From NCBI RefSeq assembly GCF_030867095.1, contig NC_081824.1, positions 239,532,719 through 239,596,718 on the forward strand: DNA of 64,000 bases, in the 5' to 3' direction. The notes under the pieces are model-generated. The model was not told where the DNA came from and did not search any database. It saw only the letters and a list, made by a program, of their open reading frames with translations. Each line of letters starts with the position of its first letter. Position 1 is the first letter of the stretch. The translations under genes were made by a program, and so were the position numbers. Shown one piece after another: positions 45,548 through 56,029 of this stretch. Origin of the DNA: Alligator mississippiensis (Eukaryota; Chordata; Crocodylia; Alligatoridae).

Positions 45548-46366
45548 GGGGTGCTTGTACACATGAGGGGGGGTTTAGTCCTTAGGGTTGCATTCTGTGC
45601 CCCCTAAACTGAAATAGTGGGTCTCTAATTGAAACCCACCATTCCTATTTAGGGTTTTCCATCATTGTCACAGTGAAGGGCCCAATCCTTTATTTATTTA
45701 TTTATTTATTTATTCTTGGTAGAGCCTGCCCGCAGCTGGGGAGTGAGCTGCTGGCAGGCTGAGAGGTCCCTGAGCTGAGGGGGATCCCAGTCTTTCCCTC
45801 TACAGTGCAGCACCCCCAGGGATGCCTGGACAGGTTGCTAGTGGGCTGGGTGCTGCCCCATCTTGAAAGCAGCACCTGGCCTGATGGAGCTCTTCTCTGA
45901 CCCCAGGTGGAGCAGCACCTGGCCCACTAGCAGCCTGCCTGGGTGGCCCTGGGGGTGCCGCCACTATGGAGAGAAAGACCGGAGCCCTCTGCAGCTCAGG
46001 GGCTGCTCAGTCCACTGGCAGCTTGTCTCCATGGGCGGGCTCCATCGGAAAAAAAAAAAAAAGGCTTGGGCCGCTTGCCACTTCTGCCTTCAGTAGGTGC
46101 TTGCTGAAGGCAGAAGTGGCAATAGGCCTGATCCTTTTTGTCTGCAGAGCCTGTCTGCCTCTCCTGCAACTGGGGTTGAGCTGACTAATAGCTGCAACGC
46201 ATCATTATAAACGAAACTACATCAGGATATAGTTTAATTTGAGATGATGCCAACTCATTTAAAATACCCCAAACTCCTGCATGTGTACAGCATGATGCCA
46301 TTAAGCTACACAAAGTGACATTTTCATCATGTGTACATGGTAAAGGTGTCACGTGTACAAGCACCC
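45548..46366. mobile_element. Non-autonomous TIR element M, about 819 bp
   Basis: Left GGGGTGCTTGTACACATGA and right (reverse complement GGGTGCTTGTACACGTGAC) TIRs, each bordered by TA (within CTAG), consistent with a TA target duplication. Contains a (TTTA)n tract at 45689-45713 and GCAGCACCTGGCC-type repeated words in both orientations. Inserted in old CR1-like sequence. Confidence 0.75.
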
Positions 46367-48334
46367 TAGTTGCTCAAAACTCTGCACCTAAAATCACCTT
46401 GCTCATTGCTTCCAGGAAGTTCTGCCCTTCCTCAGGTCATTCTTTGTTCTCTTCATCAAATACAGACTGAATTGGTGAGGTTGACTAAATGACTTCTAAT
46501 TTTGAATTTTATTGCACAGGAAAATAACCAGTCATTTTCTGCCCATATCACACTTGCTCAACAAAGGCAATATGATAACAGTGGCCTAAGGCCAGAAATG
46601 GGCTCTGAAGCTATTAGCCACAAAAAAGTGTTTATTTTCAATAGCCTTGTTTTATGAAAGTGACTGTCCTAATGAAAGTCATTGGCTAAAAGGAAACTCT
46701 GGTGGATGCTTGTAGTCAGCTGCAACTCTCTGAGTTCTTGGCTTCACCACTGTTCACACATGGTTTCACTCTGTGTATGCACCTGTGCAGGGCTGTTGGT
46801 ATTTACTGTGTAACATACCATGCAGATGACTGTGTCTCCTGACGGTTGTTCTGCTTGAGAAAACATTGGTCATTTGCTGTCCCCTTCCCCTCACCAATTA
46901 AATGCAGCTGGCAGCTGAGGGGCAGCATTCACCCCCATCAGAATAGAGGAGGGAATCATATTGTTCCATGGCTACAAGGTTAGAAGAAAGGGGTGTGACT
47001 TTCTCCCTATTGTCACATAAAATTAAAGGGAAGAATATTTAGTTTTAGTCCTCCCCTTTTCTAAAAGTATATATTGCAAATAGGCAACATAAATGCTGAG
47101 AGATATGCACAGGCTCCCAGAAGAGGATAACGTGAAAAATTATGTGAGATGGAGCCTCCAGGCACCCTGCAATGCTACTTTTACTAGACAAAGCCAATGA
47201 TGGGAAGTAACTCATGTTGGGCAAGCTAGTCACTGGAGGGAAGGAATGGTTGAGGAAGTGTCTTTGATCAGAGATCTTGGCAGCTGAGGTGAAGAATGAG
47301 CATATGCAGATGGAGGAAGTGCGCAGGCCTATGCTAATTGCATGTCAGTTATTCACAGGGAGCTCTCAGTATTGTGGAAGTCCTGTGTCATTGGCAATAT
47401 AAAGAACAGATTGGGATTTGAGCATTCCCCATGGAGTGGATTGAATTATGGGCACACTTCTGTATATTGTGTTATGCTATATGGATGCCTGAATAAGGAC
47501 CACCATGTCAGGCATTATAGGTGTAGCTGAGAGCCTCACCTATGCATAGAGTTGCTAATGACTTTCTGTTATAAACCTCTGTTTTCATTTATTTGCCAGG
47601 CTGAGAACTTTTAGTTGTTTGGGCTGAAAATTTCAATTCTTGTTCTCTACCTAGGGCTAATTTTCTGAACTTTTTCATATTTTAACAAAAATTACTTGGC
47701 TGTTTCCAAGAACAAATTAAGATAAAATGGATAGTTTTGCATATGTTAAGAAAAAACAAAGAGCCAGTCCATTTCTACTCAGTCTCTGTTCAAGTAGGAA
47801 CTTGAAGTCTGACAGAGAAATGCTTTTGCTCCCATGAAATCCCAACTCCAATTTGGCTCACTTGTAAAGCCTCTGAAAATGACTCTTTATATGGGCTCTG
47901 TAAAACCTACAATAGACTTCCTGCTAAACACCATCTGTGTATTCTATCTGTACCTGGTATGTTCCAGCCTTGCAGCATTATTCACAGACAGTGCGAAAGC
48001 TCAGGACAGCATGGAATATGCAGCCACCATAGCAGCAATTTCTGGATTCCCTTTGGCTTAGGAGTCAATTAAAGTAAGGAAGAGCAGGGAAGGGGGGAAC
48101 AACTTCTCTTTCTCTCATGGTCTGTTCACACTGGCCACTGTTTTCACAGAGCAAGAGATTGCAGGTTTGCTGATCTACATGAATTTTCATTCACTTAAGT
48201 AAATGTGTAAATATGAGCCCAGATTCATGCTGAATAAAGAGAAAACCATGAAGAGACAAAGAGATGAGCATAGGGGAAGAGTGGGGGAGGGGTGCAAAGA
48301 GACAAACATTTAATTCTTTTCTACATCTCTGTAC
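46367..48334. other. Intron 1, nothing recognised
   Basis: About 2 kb of ordinary sequence with no repeat or exon I can name. Confidence 0.5.
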
Positions 48335-48470
48335 CCAGCATCAGCATTCCCTGAACTATTCAGCTGTTTGTGGATGGGACTCTCTTTGTTATGTGTTTTT
48401 GCCATGCCTACCATAATGGGACTCATGACCAAGTCTCTCAAGGTTACTGTAACATAAATAATAAATGATA
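48335..48470 (+). mobile_element. L2-type LINE 3' end relic
   Basis: GGGACTCTCTTTGTTATGTG, CATGCCTACCATAATGGGAC, CTGTAACATAAATAATAAAT follow the L2 3' UTR and its A/T-rich end. Confidence 0.6.
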
Positions 48471-48818
48471 ATTTACTTCCATCTTTCCCACTCTGTCAGC
48501 ACACTTACTACTTCTTTATCCTAGGCCCAAGTTCTTTCCAAAAACACTTCATCCAAAACAAACTTCATTGTAAACACACATTCCCTTTCCCAACTAAACC
48601 ACAATTTAAAAAAATGCACAATGAATGAATGCCCAAAATTACATTAAAAAAAAATCTCCTTCCCCAAAATATCGTTTTTGAAACACTACTTCTTGCAAAA
48701 AAAATGTCATTCTTAAAATACAAATGCTTCTCTACTCCAATTTCTTTTTAAAAACCTCTCAAGAAATCGACTATTTTCATTAAAAAAATACAGGAACACC
48801 CCAAAAACCCATCTATTT

Positions 48819-49086
48819 CAGGGGTAGGCAACCTTTTCTGGCTGCAAGCCAGAATGACCCACTGTGGACTAGAGATGGATGAGTGCTAAGACCCTGTTGC
48901 CACTGCAACTTGTTTCCCCAGCCACACAAGAAAAAAGCCTACACTTTTCCCTATGGCGGCATGGGGCAAACACCCTCAGAATATGTTCCTTGCTGCCGAA
49001 TGCCACCAAAGTCCCATGTCCATGGGACTGATCCAATGATTCAGTGGGCCAGCTCTGGTTCCTGGATTGTACGTTGCCAACCCCTA
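48819..49086. mobile_element. hAT-type non-autonomous element, 268 bp
   Basis: Ends CAGGGGTAGGCAACCTTTT and (reverse complement) TAGGGGTTGGCAACGTACA, flanked by ATCTATTT (48811-48818) and ACCTATTT (49087-49094), 7 of 8 identical. No coding capacity. Confidence 0.85.
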
Positions 49087-49094
49087 ACCTATTT

Positions 49095-49880
49095 AATTAA
49101 AAAACCCCCACAGAAGGCCTTTGTTTTCACTGAAGATCTTCCATTCTCATCTCATCTAGACTCATTTGGGAGATCTTGATCTGCACCTTTCTCTTTTTGC
49201 TCTGCCACAGACTTTCTGTGTGACACTGCACAGGATTATTATAATACAAATGTATGGCATGGGGGGTGGGGGAAGGAGGTAGGGGAGAGGGTGTGAATTA
49301 AGGTTACATGAGTAATCATTAATCTGCTATCTCCTAATAACTGAGTACCTAGTTTTGACATTTTAAATGTCTTCTAATGTTTTTGTATGTTATAGCTATA
49401 AATAGTCACTGAGTATTCTATAGGGATTGCATTAACATAACAATACCAAAGTGTTAAGGGTATAAAGAAAATAAAACTAAAAGGAACAGAAAAGGAAACC
49501 AGAAGAAGAGTCAGGTGTCTATAAAAATGCCTGGAGCTTGTGGCAAAGTACAGGAAAAAGTAGAAATGCATATGGAATCGTGTGTGTCAGAGAAGCACGG
49601 CTAGTTAGTCTCAGACCTGGAATGTCAGTGCTGAATAAGAAAATGTTGATGCAAAGTAAACACCCAAACCAGCAGTGGCTGCAGGCATGAATCCATGTAT
49701 TAGTAGCCCAGCATGGAAGGGTTCAAGCTGATTGTGGCCATTAGGTAAACCTGCAATATGAATGCTAAATAATAGCAGTCCTAGTAACAAGTAGGTAAAA
49801 ACAATAGGGAATAGACACAGTGGATGTCTGCTAGAGACAGCAAGACAACACTGAATAAGTGAGTGCTTAAAATGTAGCAC
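49095..49880. other. Intron 1, mostly unassigned
   Basis: Apart from the G-tract stretch at 49260-49292, nothing recognised. Confidence 0.5.
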
Positions 49881-50688
49881 AGGTGTATCAAATTGTTGAT
49901 GGGCTGCATTCCAGTGTTGCCTCTAAGCTGCGCACGTGCGCGGTCATGCACAATAAAAATTCATGCCGCGCAATAACTTTTTAATGCCGCACACACAATG
50001 GCATACCAACTGGGTGGGTGGTAGGGGGCCATGGCCCCCAGGCACCGGCCTAGGGGGACGCCCAGTGCCATAGCAAGGGGTGCCGATGCTCCCTCTACTG
50101 CCACCGCTGGCTTTGTTTCCGGCCACTTGCCACCTGCCCCAACCTGGCCACAAGCTGCTGCAGGAGGGGGGAGGGCCAGGCACACTGAGATACCCGTGCA
50201 CTCCCAGCCAGGATTGCTCACGGATCACTAAACCTTAGAGGGAGGGAACATTGCTGCATTCCCTGCTTTTCCAGTACCCATTGGCTGCACTCTGGCTCTC
50301 ACACTAACAGCCTCAGGAGACCTGTGGGCAGAAGCCCTGCCACTGTGCCCATAGACTTGACTCTTGCTGAAGTGGCAGGGCTTCATCTGGCAGCAGCCTG
50401 GCACCTCCAGTAACACCATGGGTGGAAGCCCTGTCACCACAGTTAGAGATTCTGTTCTGCTTGTGGTGTCATGGCTTCCTGTTGTAGCAGCCCAAGTCCC
50501 AGTAGCACTGTGGGAAGAAGCCCTGCCACTGTGGCCAGCTCTTGCCATGGTGGCAGAGCTTCCTGTAACAGCAGCCAAAAGAAGCATCTTGGTTGGAAGC
50601 CCTGCCACTGTGGCAAGAGCTCATGGACTAAATAACCCAGCTCCATGAGCTGAATCCAGCCTGTGGACTATACGTTTGACACCCACTA
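49880..50688. mobile_element. Outer hAT-like element with internal repeats, split by a nested element
   Basis: Left end CAGGTGTATCAAATTGTTGA and right end (reverse complement GGGTGTCAAACGTATAGTCC) are diverged TIRs. The interior, 50320-50620, has imperfect units around GAAGCCCTGCCACTGTGGC. No clear duplication of the outer target. Confidence 0.65.
49912..50253. mobile_element. Nested hAT-type non-autonomous element, 342 bp
   Basis: Ends CAGTGTTGCCTCTAAG and (reverse complement) CAATGTTCCCTCCCTCTAAG, flanked on both sides by CTGCATTC (49904-49911 and 50254-50261), a perfect 8-bp duplication. It is inserted in the left part of the outer hAT-like element. Confidence 0.92.
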
Positions 50689-50727
50689 AGTAAAGCTTTC
50701 TACTTCTAAGAATAGTTCCAATGGAAT

Positions 50728-50808
50728 AAATTTCCTGCCGGGGCAGGGGGTCGGATACGATGATCCATTGTGGTCCCTTCTGACTGTACAATCTATGAAT
50801 CTATAAAT
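50728..50808 (+). mobile_element. CR1 3' end fragment
   Basis: GCAGGGGGTCGGATACGATG ATCCATTGTGGTCCCTTCTG then ATCTATGAATCTATAA is the CR1 3' terminus, truncated to 80 bases. Confidence 0.85.
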
Positions 50809-51069
50809 TGCAAGAAAATGCATATAATCACTACAGCAGGACATTAAAAAAAGGTTCCTTTATATATTCATGAATGAAGGGGCTGTATTGAATTTGTTGT
50901 TATTCTTGGGGTCATTTCAGTTGGCCAGTTGCATGGTACTGGTATTCATATAATTATTCACGACCCCCTCCCCCCCCCCCCAAATTTAATGAATTTTAAT
51001 GTAACTGAATCCTTTTTTTTTTAAGAGTCATATCACAAAAAGCAGTGTTCAGCGATGACCAATTTCTTG

Positions 51070-51160
51070 TATAGAATTATAGAAAAGTAGGTCTGGAACA
51101 GATCTCAGTTCATCTAGTTCAAACCCATGTTCAAAGTGAGATCAAACGTTTCTGTTGTTC
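51070..51160 (-). mobile_element. CR1 3' end fragment
   Basis: ATAGAATTATAGAAAAGTAG GTCTGGAACAGATCTCAG...CATCTAGTTC is an antisense CR1 3' terminus, diverged. Confidence 0.7.
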
Positions 51161-51359
51161 ATGCAAGGATCAGAAAGCACATTGTATGACCTTTGCAGTG
51201 TAGACCTAACAGCCAAAGCTTAAACCAAAGAGTGTATGAATACCCAAGAGATTAAAAATAAATTGTCCATAGTGCTCTGGGATGAAATTGGGCCACACAG
51301 GTTCCACCCTGAGTAGGGGAGTGGAGAACTGCATTGCCTCATGAGTAGGGACCTACTGA

Positions 51360-51780
51360 ATATGTGGCAAAGTGGGCTGCACTGTGGCTTCTCTAATCTT
51401 GCAGGTTCCCCTGCATGCATCCCCTGCTGCTGATTGGTGGAGGGGCCCTGCCGCTTGCTGGTTGTTTCCAATTAGCTGGAAGGCAAAAACTACAGTTTTA
51501 AATATGGTGCCATGTTTGCTTTCCAGCCAGTCAGCATCAAGCAGCAGGGCGGCCAGGGTCCCTCGGCCAATCAGCAGCAGGAGGCAAAAAATGGCACCAT
51601 ATTTCAAACTGCATTTTTTTTCCTCCCCGCTGATCAGGAGCGAGTGGCAAGTGGCAGGGCCTCTCTGCCAATCAGTTCTCCTAGCCATGCATTTCAATCT
51701 CCCCATGGCTAGGAGGCAGCTGCCTGGCAGCTGGGATAGCTTTCCCAGCCCTTTGTGGCCGATTTAATGCTCCAATTTCT
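51360..51780. repeat. Unassigned repeat-rich segment
   Basis: Imperfect tandem units around CCAATCAGCAGCAGGAGGCA and GGTGCCATGTTTG/GGCACCATATTTC words. It may be the left part of a MITE whose right end (TGTAGATGCACCC) is at 52532, with the Tigger-like element inserted between. Frames on both strands are shadows. Confidence 0.4.
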
Positions 51781-51784
51781 AATA

Positions 51785-52431
51785 CAGTATAACCTCATGA
51801 ATCTGACATGCTTGGGACCTAGCACCTGCCAGAAATTTGAAAATTCAGGATTTTTGAATGGGTAAGACTGGGGCTAGGGAAGGGGCAGGGGGAGGGGCAT
51901 GGCACAGTCCAGTGGCTGAAGGCAGATGGCATTGACTGCTCCTGGGGCTGCATCAAGGAGCAAAGCAGAGGGAACTGTTAAGTGGGTATGGGGCATGGGG
52001 CAGGGCGGGGGCATGGCTCTTGCTGCTACGTGCACCCCAGGAGGGCTGGGGGCTGGGGGGCTGCATCGGGATCTTCCCCAAGAGCATATACCTCTGGATC
52101 TGCATGCTGGATGAGAGCAGACTGCTGCCTGCCCTGAGCGCTGGGAAGAGCTCAGTGCTGCTGCTGGCCCCAGCCTACAGAGGCAGCCTGTTCTCATCTG
52201 GCATGGAGATCCGGGGGCACGTGTCCCCCTGACATGAGCCCAGGGCAGACCCCCAACCTGCAGTCCTCCCAGGGTGTGCATAGCAGCAAGAGCTGTGCCC
52301 CCCCATCCACTGACAGTTCCTTCTGCTTTGCTCCCTGCTGCAGCCCTGGGAGTGGCCAACACCACCTGCCTGCAGTGCCAGATTTTTGAGAATTCTGGAA
52401 TTTTGAATGCCAGATTGATGAGGTTATACTG
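51785..52431. mobile_element. Tigger/pogo-like non-autonomous element, 647 bp
   Basis: Left end CAGTATAACCTCATGAATCT and right end (reverse complement CAGTATAACCTCATCAATCT) are near-perfect TIRs of about 26 bases, flanked by TA at 51783-51784 and 52432-52433, as in the Tc1/mariner superfamily. CTTGGGACC and the ATTTGAAAATTCAGGATTTT segment resemble Tigger ends. No transposase frame; the interior is GC-rich filler. Confidence 0.88.
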
Positions 52432-52535
52432 TACCTGTATCTAATGTACTAATTAGACTAACCTACTGTGCAGTAATTGCTGTGCATGTGTAGATGGTGA
52501 TGCTTTACTGTGCATCTGGTGTAGATGCACCCAGT

Positions 52536-53240
52536 GGGTGTGTCTACATGTACAATTAATTAGAAGTAGGCTGCTCTGCCCCCCCTGCAGCAACCAGGGG
52601 GAGTTCCATGCTTACCCTGGGTGCTAGCCCAGGGTCTGGAAGGGAGCGCAGGGCCAGGAGACAGCGTCCTGATGTGCACAGGGTCAGAGAGCTCCTGCTG
52701 TGCCTGGGAACAAGCTCTGTGCTCACAGGGCTTCCCCACAGCTGGCTAAGACAAGTCCCAGTTCGGGGAAGATCCCAGCTCCCTTGGAGCTGTTTCCCAG
52801 CCCTGTACTCTGATCAGGCAACTGGGGCATGGGGTTGGGAAGAGTCCCTCCCCCCAGAGCTCTTTCCGAGCCCCGTGTCCTGATTGACTGATCAGGGCAT
52901 GGGGCTGAGAAAGAGCTGTGGGGCTGGGACCTGGCCAGTCCTGGGCTGTGCAGGGAAGCCTGCACATTCAGCCCAGAGCTAGCTGGGAACTGCTCGAACA
53001 GGGACAGTTCCCAGCCAACTCTGGGCTGCATGTGCAGACTTCCCAGCACAGCCCAGGGTTGTCCGGGAACTGCCCCCATCTGGGGCAGGCCCCAGCCAGT
53101 TCCAGGCTGGGCGGAGAACTCTCCCAATGCAAGGAGCTCCCAGCCCTGGCTCCATGATTGAAGCAGGGGCTTGGAGATGGCTTGCTGCAGGCAGCAGGCA
53201 GCTCTTGGGGCAGGGAACAATATCCAAGTCCCCACTGCAA
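52536..53240. mobile_element. Possible family P MITE, copy E (left end only)
   Basis: Starts GGGTGTGTCTACATGTAC right after the AGT that also follows the right end of another P-like element (ending 52532). The interior has loose tandem units around CCTGATTGACTGATCAGGGC and GGGAACTG. No right TIR found. Confidence 0.4.
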
Positions 53241-53743
53241 TTGCAGAGTGATCTCCACTTTGTGAGTGGCCAGTGATTTGGGCAAAGTTTTTGCCCTGCC
53301 TACTCTAGTACTTCCTGTACCAGGGAGTCTATGTCTAATCATGACTGGAGAAACCACTTATTGCCCTCATGAAGAGAAGAGTGGGGAAAACAAGAAAAAA
53401 AAATAAATCTTGGTGACCTTAAAAACAAGGCGCAGTCTCTTGCAATCAAATTTGGGTGACAAATAGCATGATCCATGAAAAAAAATGACACAAAGAATAG
53501 TATGTTCTCAATAAAGTAATGAAAAACACAAAATGCTGTAAAGATGGTAGAAAGAGTTTGCTCCCTTGCATGGGTTTCATAGGGAAACCTCTTTCAGAGC
53601 ACATTCAGCCCATGTTAACTATTAAAGGTAAGCTACAAAAGGAGTTAAACATGTTTCTTTATGCTGATCTGCACTCACCAGGTGGCTGGAGACACGATTT
53701 TTCTAGTTTTGTTCCCCCTACTCCTTGTTACATTGCTTTTACA
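53241..53743. other. Intron 1, nothing recognised
   Basis: AT-rich sequence with no gene or repeat I can name. Confidence 0.5.
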
Positions 53744-54049
53744 CAGGGGTGGGCAAAATATGGCCCACAGGCTGAATTTGGCCTGCCAGCCCATTCTATC
53801 CAGCCTGGGGGCCTTTAAAAATTTTAGAAAATTAATTTTATCTGCTCATGGCCGCCTGTCAAAGACAACAGCTGGCCAGCAGCAGCAGAACCCAGTGGGA
53901 GCCTGTGGCTGAGCAACAAGGCTAGCCTGGCTCCACCTAGCCCCCCATCCCTTTCCTGCCCTAAGCTCTCAACCAGAAGTGTCTACGGCTTCTGGCTTCG
54001 TGCCCCTGGAGCTGCTTCTTCTCCCTCTATGTGAGTGGAAAGTAAGGTA

Positions 54050-55300
54050 AGATTGGATGGAGGGAGTGGCTGGAAGTGGCAGTTGTGGGGAGTGGTGGGA
54101 GCCGCAGGGAGCAGTGCAGTGGCAGGGAGGAGCATGGGGATCAGTGTGGGAAGTGGTAGCTGCAGGGAACAGCAGGGCCCATGTGGTGTGCAGAAGGTGG
54201 CAGAGCTGCAGTGGGCGGCAGAGCCCTGGTGGGCCCTGATGAGCAGTGGGACCATGGCAGGCCCCAGCAGGTGGCACAGCAGGCCCCAACAGATGGCAGA
54301 GCCACAGCCAGGCCCCAGCAGGTGGCAGGGCTGTGGTGGGCCTCAGGAGGTGGCGGAGCCACGCCAGGCGGCACAGCCGTGGTGGGCCCCATCAGGCGGC
54401 GGGGCCACAGTGGGACCCAGTGGACAGTGGAGGCACAGTGGGTGGGGTCGCCATGGCAGATGGCAGGCCCCAGTGGGCAGTGGGCCCTAGTGGGTGGTGG
54501 AGTCGTGGCTGGTAGCGGGTCCTGGCAGGTGGTGGAACCATGGTGGGTGGCAGAGCCACAGTGGGCCCTGGCAGGCAGTGGGGTCATGGCAGGCAGCGGG
54601 CTCCGGCAGGTCCTGGCAGGCAGCAGGGCTGAGTCAGGTGGTGGGGCTGCAGCAGACCCTGGCAGGCAACAGAGCCACAGTGGGCAGCAGAGTCATTGTG
54701 GGCCCCGGTAGGTGGTGGGGTTGCGGTGGGTGGTGGAGCAGCAGTAAGCGGTGGGCCCCGGTGGGTGGCAAAGCTGCGGCTGGGCCCCAGTGAGCAGTGG
54801 GGCTGCAGCAGGACCCAGTGGGCAGCACATCCATGGTGGGACCTGGCAGGCGGCAGAGCCACAGTGGGTGGTGGGACCCAGTAGGTGGCAGGGCTGCAGT
54901 GGTCCCCAGCAGGCAGCACAGTGGGCCCCGATGGGCAGCAGAGCCAAGGGTGGGCTGCAATGGGCAGTGGGGAGGCGGTGGGCCCCAGTGGGTGGCAGAG
55001 CCGTGGCCTTAGAATCACGGTGGGTGGCGGGCCCCAGCGGGTAGCAGAGCTGCAGCTGGGCTGAGGCAGGACCCAATGGGCAACAGAGTCCCAGCGGGTG
55101 GCGGTGTTATGGCGGGTCCCGGTGGGCAGCATATTGCCATGGGGGTCCTGGCAGGTGGTGAAGCCATGGTGAATGGCGGGGTTGCGGCAGGCAGTGGAGT
55201 CGCAGTGGGGCCACAGCAGGCGGTGGGCACTGGTGGGCATTGGGGGCTGCAGGGAGCACTGCAGGAAGCGGAGGGCTGTAGGAAGCAGTGGGCAAACCTG
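54050..55300 (+). repeat. G-rich minisatellite, about 1.25 kb
   Basis: Roughly 40 or more imperfect units, commonly 22-30 bases, built from GGTGGCAGAGCCACAGTGGG and GGCCCCAGCAGG words. Strong G-over-C skew on the + strand. Open frames up to 271 codons on both strands simply read through the repeats and are not called as genes. Confidence 0.9.
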
Positions 55301-55549
55301 CAGGAGCAAATGCAGGGAGAGGTGGTGGCAGGTGGGAACATGGAGCCCGTGAAAGTGCCCTGGGACTGGCAGGGATCCAGGATGGGGTTGCAACAGCACA
55401 GAGCCTGGGCATGGGGTCTGCCTGGCTGCATCATGTGAGGCTCATATGCAGTCTGTTAGTACTGCACACTATGGAGCTGGCAGCCTGATCCCAGCTTTCT
55501 TAGCGCACACCCAGCCACCGTACCCACACCCCACCACACATGCATGCGT

Positions 55550-55611
55550 GCACACACACACACACACACACTCTCTCTCTCTCTCTCACTCTCTCTCTCT
55601 CCCCCCCCCCC
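55550..55611. repeat. (CA)n-(CT)n-(C)n compound microsatellite
   Basis: About 11 CA units, then about 15 CT units with one interruption, then about 10 C. Lies inside the large hAT element. Confidence 0.93.
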
Positions 55612-56029
55612 ACACCCTACCACTTACACCTCTTTACTGCCCACACAAAACACACAATAGGACTGTATTTTGAGCTATTATACAGCCACCTCTAGATACA
55701 CTTTTTGTAAAAACAGAAATCAGTACAAAAGTATTTTAAATTAAAATTAAAATAAGTTATAGTAGATGCTTTGTGTATATTTGCATTTGTATGTATATAT
55801 TTTTCCCAGTTTCCAGATCGCAGCACTCTTTCTCCCGAAAGGCATACTTCTGGGGCAAGGGGAGGGACTTCTGATGGCCAAGGTCAGGGGTTAGAGGGTG
55901 GGACTTCTGGTCCCAATATGGCAACCAGGGGTGGGGCAACTGTCAAGGGGCAGGGCTACCCACCTGGCCCTCAACAACTCCCCAAAACTTGGTAAGTGGC
56001 CCTCTGCCCAAAATAATTGCCCACCCCTG

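Larger units (their letters stand above)
53744..56029. mobile_element. hAT-type non-autonomous element filled by a minisatellite, 2286 bp
   Basis: Left end CAGGGGTGGGCAAAATATGG and right end (reverse complement CAGGGGTGGGCAATTATTTT) are clear TIRs. The flanks CTTTTACA and CTTGACAT are a weak duplication. The outer parts resemble the 186-bp relative at 60939-61124. No transposase; the interior is mainly tandem repeats. Confidence 0.85.

Noticed and set aside
54181..55399. Frames of 176 and 271 codons with repeated Gly/Trp/Gln or Pro/His/Cys patterns
   Set aside because: They read through the minisatellite inside a hAT element; repeat periodicity alone keeps them open.
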